Below are positions 5,094 through 8,562 of a DNA stretch of 8,562 nucleotides, one piece after another. The first letter of the stretch is position 1; every line of letters starts with the position of its first letter. The position numbers and the translations under genes are program-made. The notes below the pieces were generated by a model that was given only the letters and a program-made list of their open reading frames with translations, did no database searches and was not told the DNA's origin. Source of the DNA: SIG710 sp045595425 (GTDB lineage: Bacteria; Bacillota; Clostridia; Oscillospirales; CAG-272); NCBI GenBank assembly GCA_045595425.1, contig JAZOAL010000049.1, positions 1 to 8,562 of the forward strand, given 5' to 3'.

Positions 5094-6413
5094 CTTTTCG
5101 GAAACGGAAAATTGCTGAAAACGGCAGTGCTTGCTTTTTTGTGCATTATATTTTCTGCGGCAGTGATGGCTCTGCCGTCTTTTGCCGTTCCCGAAATTCC
5201 GGATATGGACGGAGCAAAGGCAGTCTATTTTTATAATGTTGAGCAAAAGACTGTGATGGCTGAGAAGAATGCGGAGCTGCAGATATATCCTGCTTCGACA
5301 GCTAAGCTTATGACGGGTCTTGTGGCACTTGATGTGCTCTCTGAGCGTTTGGAGGAAACGGTTACCGTTACCGATGAAATGCTTAAAGGCGTATCAGGCA
5401 ACAATATAGGTCTTAAATCGGGAGAGCGGGTCACCATTCTCGATATGCTTTACGGCACTTTATGCGGTGGAGCCAACGATGCCGCATCGGTTCTTGCATA
5501 CACGGCGGCAGGGAACATAGAAAGCTTTGTTTCACTTATGAATAAAAAGGCGACCGAGCTCGGCGCGATAGATACCCATTATACAAATGTTTCGGGAATG
5601 CACAATCCGGAGATGGTCACCACGGCTTATGACACCTTCCTTATTGCAAAGGCCGCATCGGAGGATCCGCTTTTTATTGAGATAACCTCCGAGAGCAAAT
5701 ATGAGATGCCGAAGACGAACCTCTCAGCGGAGAGGAATGTGTATAATAAGAATTTTTTGATTTCAAGATATTCGGAAACAAAATACTTCAATAAATATGC
5801 AAGGGGACTCAATTCGGGCTCGACCTCACAGGGGGGCTACTGCCTTGCCACGTGTACGGAAAACGAGGGGCAGACCTATATCTGCGTGGTTATGGGTGCG
5901 GGGGAAATTGACGGCAATGTCCTCTCTTATACTGTAGCAAACTCACTTATAGACTGGGCATACTCATCATACGGATATGTTGAAGTGCTTTCAAGCGACC
6001 GTCTTGTTTGCGAGGTTTCAGTGGACCTTTCTGAGGATGTGGATTATGTGACCTTGCGTCCGGCAAATGAACTGACCGTGTTTTTGCCCCTTGATGTTGA
6101 CCTTGAAAGCGAACTTGTCTACAGCCATAAGGTTACTTTCCCGACTCTTGAAGCTCCTGTGGAGGAAGGTCAGGTTGCGGGATTTATAACAGTTGAGCTT
6201 GACGGAAAGGTGCTTGGCACTGTTGATCTTGTTGCGATGAACAAGGTGGAGCGCAGTGAATTTCTTTACGGTCTGAAACGGATACGAGATTTTACAACTT
6301 CGCGCCCGTTTATTATTGCTGCGGTGACCTTCGGCGTTCTTCTTGCTGTTTACATTTTCGGCACTGCGATATATCGAAAAGAACCTTCCCACAGGCGGCG
6401 CAGGCACAGATAA
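5085..6413 (+). CDS. D-alanyl-D-alanine carboxypeptidase-like protein (peptidase S11), membrane-anchored
   Basis: Low-molecular-mass penicillin-binding protein family, which trims the terminal D-Ala from peptidoglycan stem peptides outside the membrane. A signal peptide (about residues 9-34, cleavage likely after SFA) leads into the S11 domain. The catalytic S71 and K74 are present in PASTAKLMTGL. The second motif, normally SxN, reads G129-A-N131 in CGGANDAA. The third, normally KTG, reads N243-S-G245 in GLNSGSTSQGGYCLA. A PBP5_C-like beta domain follows (about 298-400, ending LEAPVEEGQVAG...VDLVAMNKV). A hydrophobic helix at 409-430 with a basic tail (KEPSHRRRRHR) gives C-terminal membrane anchoring. 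The fold assignment is firm; activity is less certain because of the motif changes. It is last in the ireB-ribF operon, 17 bases after ribF. The start is uncertain, with ATG 5085 or TTG 5091 possible. Confidence 0.88.
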   Translation: MALLFGNGKLLKTAVLAFLCIIFSAAVMALPSFAVPEIPDMDGAKAVYFYNVEQKTVMAEKNAELQIYPASTAKLMTGLVALDVLSERLEETVTVTDEMLKGVSGNNIGLKSGERVTILDMLYGTLCGGANDAASVLAYTAAGNIESFVSLMNKKATELGAIDTHYTNVSGMHNPEMVTTAYDTFLIAKAASEDPLFIEITSESKYEMPKTNLSAERNVYNKNFLISRYSETKYFNKYARGLNSGSTSQGGYCLATCTENEGQTYICVVMGAGEIDGNVLSYTVANSLIDWAYSSYGYVEVLSSDRLVCEVSVDLSEDVDYVTLRPANELTVFLPLDVDLESELVYSHKVTFPTLEAPVEEGQVAGFITVELDGKVLGTVDLVAMNKVERSEFLYGLKRIRDFTTSRPFIIAAVTFGVLLAVYIFGTAIYRKEPSHRRRRHR

Positions 6414-6414
6414 G

Positions 6415-6522
6415 ATGCTCGTTATTTACGCCAGACACATTACACCCACACATAGTCCCGATGCACATCTATATAAAGATGGAATCATAACAGAATCAGA
6501 TTTTGATATTAAAAGGAGCTGA
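6415..6522 (+). CDS. Possible 35-residue small ORF after dac
   Basis: An ATG one base after the dac stop opens a 35-codon frame (MLVIYARHITPTHSPDAH... ending DIKRS). Its stop at 6520-6522 falls inside the terminator stem. There is no strong ribosome binding site, only the tail of dac, so any translation would rely on re-initiation. It resembles nothing I recognise and could be chance or the leftover start of a lost gene. Confidence 0.2.
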   Translation: MLVIYARHITPTHSPDAHLYKDGIITESDFDIKRS

Positions 6523-6547
6523 CAAAAAAGGTCAGCTCCTGATTTTT
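6514..6547 (+). terminator. Terminator after the ireB-ribF-dac operon
   Basis: AGGAGCTGAC (6514-6523) pairs perfectly with GTCAGCTCCT (6531-6540) around an A-rich loop, followed by GATTTTT. Read on the minus strand the same stem is followed by TTTTAAT, so it may also stop transcripts from the convergent cca-ruvX operon. Confidence 0.88.
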
Positions 6548-6565
6548 GTGCAGCGAAAATCCACA

Positions 6566-6595
6566 TAGGGTATAATTCAAGGAAATTATACCCTA
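6566..6595 (-). terminator. AT-rich hairpin between the convergent operons
   Basis: TAGGGTATAATT (6566-6577) and AATTATACCCTA (6584-6595) form a 12-bp perfect stem with a six-base loop. It lies about 75 bases past the ruvX stop. Neither strand has a good T-run directly after it, so it may be an RNA-end stabiliser or a weak terminator assisting the one at 6514-6547. Role uncertain. Confidence 0.45.
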
Positions 6596-6672
6596 ATAAA
6601 TCTTTTGCAAGCTTATACAATATATTATTGCAAACCGAGTAAAATTCCTTATTTTACCTATCTTTCAATCCT

Positions 6673-7128
6673 TTACATATTTTTAAGCCTGTCAAGAAAA
6701 TTTTGCAATATTATCTGTGCTGAAAGGGTATCTATAACGTTTTTTCGTTTTGCTCCTCGGGTGTTTGTTTCGTTGAGAAAACGCGATGCCGCCATGGTGG
6801 TCATTCTCTCATCGATCATTGCCACGGGAAGGGCGGTGAGCTCGGCGACCTCTTCGGCAAAATCACGGCAACGCTCGGCTCTTTTGCCCTGTGTGCCGTT
6901 CATATTTACCGGGCAGCCTACGACAACGGCGGAAGCCCCCTGCTCTGCCGCGATCTCGGCAATTTTTTCGGCGGTCTTATACAGTCCGCCGACCTTGATA
7001 TATCCTATACCAGATGCCAGAAAACGGCTTGCGTCCGAAACGGCAACGCCTGTTCGAACTTCGCCGAAATCAACCCCGATTATTCTTCCTTTTGTGTTTT
7101 TAATTTCGTCAATATTTGTTATGCTCAT
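6673..7128 (-). CDS. ruvX: Putative pre-16S rRNA nuclease / Holliday junction resolvase-like YqgF
   Basis: RNase H-fold protein of the YqgF/RuvX family, known in E. coli as a nuclease needed for 16S rRNA 5'-end maturation and earlier proposed as a Holliday junction resolvase. The 151 residues fit the family (about 140-150). Motifs: GVDFGEVRTGVAVSD with D20, VVGCPVNMNGTQGKRAE (71-85; the usual GLP is GCP here), DERMTT with E107, and IDTLSAQIIL with D133. D20, E107 and D133 are the expected metal-binding acids. The start at 7128 is chosen because GGAG (7139-7136) precedes it by seven bases; a longer frame from 7158 lacks this. It overlaps the end of cca by 20 nt, so translation is probably coupled. 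In most Firmicutes ruvX follows ireB directly; here the two are separated and on opposite strands. Confidence 0.94.
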   Translation of the reverse strand: MSITNIDEIKNTKGRIIGVDFGEVRTGVAVSDASRFLASGIGYIKVGGLYKTAEKIAEIAAEQGASAVVVGCPVNMNGTQGKRAERCRDFAEEVAELTALPVAMIDERMTTMAASRFLNETNTRGAKRKNVIDTLSAQIILQNFLDRLKNM

Positions 7129-8335
7129 TTTTATTCTCCAAAATATATTCTTCGGCAAGCTCGGTAAGTTTTTTAACCGTGTTCAGGCTCGGATCATCTG
7201 TTGTTTTTTCAAGCAGAAATGAGAGGATCTCGCCTATCAGTTTTCCCGAAGCTCCGAGGGCGATCACCTCACTGCCTCCAATGGCAAGATCACCGATGCT
7301 CTTTGGAAAATCGGAAGATAACGCATCTTCAACAGCCTTTTTCGAACCTTCAACATCAATTCCGCACAGATCGGCAAGAGCAATTGCATCCGAACCGTTT
7401 TGGGCGAAGCGTCTGATAAATCTTCGCGCGCTCAAAGCATCTCCAAAAGGCTCATTTTTCAGCAGATCCACTGCGGAAAGTATTGATTTTACGGCGCCCT
7501 TGTCGGCATTGCTCATTTTAAGTGAAATGAGTGCTTTTTCAGCTTTCTCGGGAGGAAAGTTCATAATAAAGCATGCAAGCCGCGGTGCTATATTTTTTGT
7601 TAAATTATCGAGAATTTTCGTGCTTGGCTTAAAGGAATCGTCATAACCGAAAAAGATAAAGGGCATCAGTCCGCAGTCTATCAGCTCTGCCGCCGAAATC
7701 GAAGCAAAATCGCCCGTAAGGGTTCTGTAAAGTTCTGAATATATACGTTCGCGTGAAATGTCCGACAAACCGCCCCGACATTTAATAATGGCTCTTCGGG
7801 TCTCTGCTTCGATCTTAAAGCCGTGTTCGGCAGAAAATCTGAAGGCGCGGAGAATTCGCAGAGCGTCCTCGGCAAATCGCCTTCCAGGATCTCCGACTGC
7901 GCGCAATAGCTTGTCAGCAAGATCGGCTTTGCCGCTGTAAAGATCGATAAGTCCTGTTTTTTCGCTGTACGCCATGGCATTTACGGTGAAATCGCGGCGC
8001 GCAAGATCGTCTGCGAGAGAACGGGTGAAGATAACAGAATCCGGGTGACGGGAATCGGTATATTTGCCGTCAATGCGGAAGGTTGTGATCTCAAGGGGCA
8101 TTCCGTTTATTATAGCAGTTACCGTGCCATGCTTCAGCCCGGTCTCGATAACAGGATAGCCACGCGAGCAGAATATTTGTGCTGTTTCTTCGGGGAGAGC
8201 CGAAGTGGTTATATCCCAATCGTGCGGTTCCTTGCCCATGAGGATATTGCGCAGGCAACCGCCCACAATATAGGCTTCAAAGCCATCGGCTTCAAGCATT
8301 TCTATTGCCGTTTTTACTTCAAACGGGTATTTCAC
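7109..8335 (-). CDS. cca: tRNA nucleotidyltransferase (CCA-adding family, class II)
   Basis: Adds or repairs the 3' CCA of tRNAs using CTP and ATP without a template. The N-terminal head domain has YIVGGCLRNILMG (GG at 25-26), the metal-binding DWD at 39-41, RRDFTVNAMA at 113-122, and EDALRILRAFRF at 156-167 in the nucleotide-selecting and neck region. The rest (about 170-408) is the helical RNA-binding body; I see no HD phosphohydrolase motif. The residue after Arg in GGxxRD is Asn instead of Asp, a tolerated-looking variant. The 408 residues fit Gram-positive enzymes. The start is taken as GTG 8335 because AAGAAGG (8350-8344) is eight bases upstream; the GTG at 8344 would overlap that site. 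Full CCA addition rather than C- or A-only addition is inferred. Followed by ruvX in the same operon. Confidence 0.92.
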   Translation of the reverse strand: MKYPFEVKTAIEMLEADGFEAYIVGGCLRNILMGKEPHDWDITTSALPEETAQIFCSRGYPVIETGLKHGTVTAIINGMPLEITTFRIDGKYTDSRHPDSVIFTRSLADDLARRDFTVNAMAYSEKTGLIDLYSGKADLADKLLRAVGDPGRRFAEDALRILRAFRFSAEHGFKIEAETRRAIIKCRGGLSDISRERIYSELYRTLTGDFASISAAELIDCGLMPFIFFGYDDSFKPSTKILDNLTKNIAPRLACFIMNFPPEKAEKALISLKMSNADKGAVKSILSAVDLLKNEPFGDALSARRFIRRFAQNGSDAIALADLCGIDVEGSKKAVEDALSSDFPKSIGDLAIGGSEVIALGASGKLIGEILSFLLEKTTDDPSLNTVKKLTELAEEYILENKNEHNKY

Positions 8336-8343
8336 TGCGCTCA

Positions 8344-8350
8344 CCTTCTT
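8344..8350 (-). promoter_or_regulatory. Ribosome binding site setting the cca start
   Basis: On the minus strand AAGAAGGTGA is one base from the ideal AGGAGGTGA context. Its spacing of eight bases to the GTG at 8335 favours that codon over the GTG at 8344, which lies within the site. Confidence 0.65.
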
Positions 8351-8359
8351 TCGCTATAT

Positions 8360-8388
8360 ATGATACAGCATTTTGATGATTTTTGCAA
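8360..8388 (-). promoter_or_regulatory. Probable promoter of cca-ruvX
   Basis: On the minus strand TTGCAA (8388-8383), 17 bases, and TATCAT (8365-8360) give four of six and five of six consensus matches. Transcription would start near 8353, leaving a leader of under 20 nt that still includes the ribosome binding site. Confidence 0.6.
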
Positions 8389-8414
8389 GTGAATTTTCGC
8401 GATACTGAAAAATA

Positions 8415-8562
8415 AACAATAATTTATCGGTGAGTAGAAAGGTGAACTATGGCAGATGATGACAAGCGTTAGCCTTCTCTATCAGAGAAGGTGGCGCGGA
8501 GCGACGGATGAGTAGAAGCCCCGTCTATGATTACGATATCTGAGCAATACCGACAAAGGTGT
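8415..8562. repeat. Intergenic repeat, cut by the window end
   Basis: It begins AACAATAATTTATCG (8415-8429), the exact reverse complement of 108-122. Inside are a hairpin, CCTTCTCT-ATC-AGAGAAGG (8473-8491), followed by GTGGCGCGGAGCGACGGATG, a word type often dispersed in Clostridia (recalled, not searched). TGAGTAGAA occurs twice (8431-8439 and 8508-8516). The interior is unlike the other two repeats, so only the end is shared. No coding frame was recognised. Confidence 0.65.

Noticed and set aside
6605..7222. 205-codon plus-strand open frame opposite ruvX
   Set aside because: It is antisense to ruvX and the end of cca. The minus-strand frame carries all the conserved catalytic motifs.

Overview
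The window is chromosomal DNA that looks like a gut-type Clostridia (Bacillota), probably near Ruminococcus/Oscillospiraceae. The evidence is an IreB (UPF0297) gene, a family typical of low-GC Gram-positives; a RibF and an S11 carboxypeptidase of Firmicutes type; a tRNA gene with encoded CCA; consensus sigma-A promoters; and dispersed palindromic repeats of the 'cccgagcgaagccgagg' and 'catcctgaacgcagtgaagg' kinds. Genus assignment is inference. No gene set points to a phage, plasmid or defence system.

Layout. 1-124 is a dispersed repeat and 125-340 holds no recognisable gene. A consensus promoter at 341-369 drives serC-serA (449-2722), the first two dedicated enzymes of serine biosynthesis, which ends in a 15-bp perfect hairpin terminator (2731-2766). 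Next, on the minus strand, is a tRNA-Pro(CGG) unit (about 3171 down to 2893) with a perfect consensus promoter and its own UUCG-loop terminator. The intact tRNA is flanked by a head fragment and a tail fragment of another tRNA-Pro copy, so it appears nested inside a broken one. Positions 3231-3656 form a gene-free, MITE-like block with 15-bp imperfect terminal inverted repeats and two internal long inverted repeats.

A second near-consensus promoter (3734-3762) then starts a plus-strand operon ireB-ribF-dac (3839-6413): a kinase-controlled cell-envelope regulator, the FMN/FAD-forming enzyme, and a membrane-anchored D,D-carboxypeptidase-like protein. It ends in a hairpin terminator at 6514-6547. 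Convergent to it, a minus-strand operon cca-ruvX (8335 down to 6673) encodes a tRNA nucleotidyltransferase and a RuvX/YqgF nuclease with a 20-nt gene overlap. The window ends in another repeat whose first 15 bases are the exact reverse complement of the end of the first repeat.

The protein-coding content is mostly housekeeping. The points worth a second look are the nested tRNA-Pro locus with an inserted hairpin, the repeat family with shared ends and covarying stems, and the carboxypeptidase, which keeps SxxK but departs from the usual SxN and KTG motifs. I see no convincing evidence for a wholly new multi-gene system.
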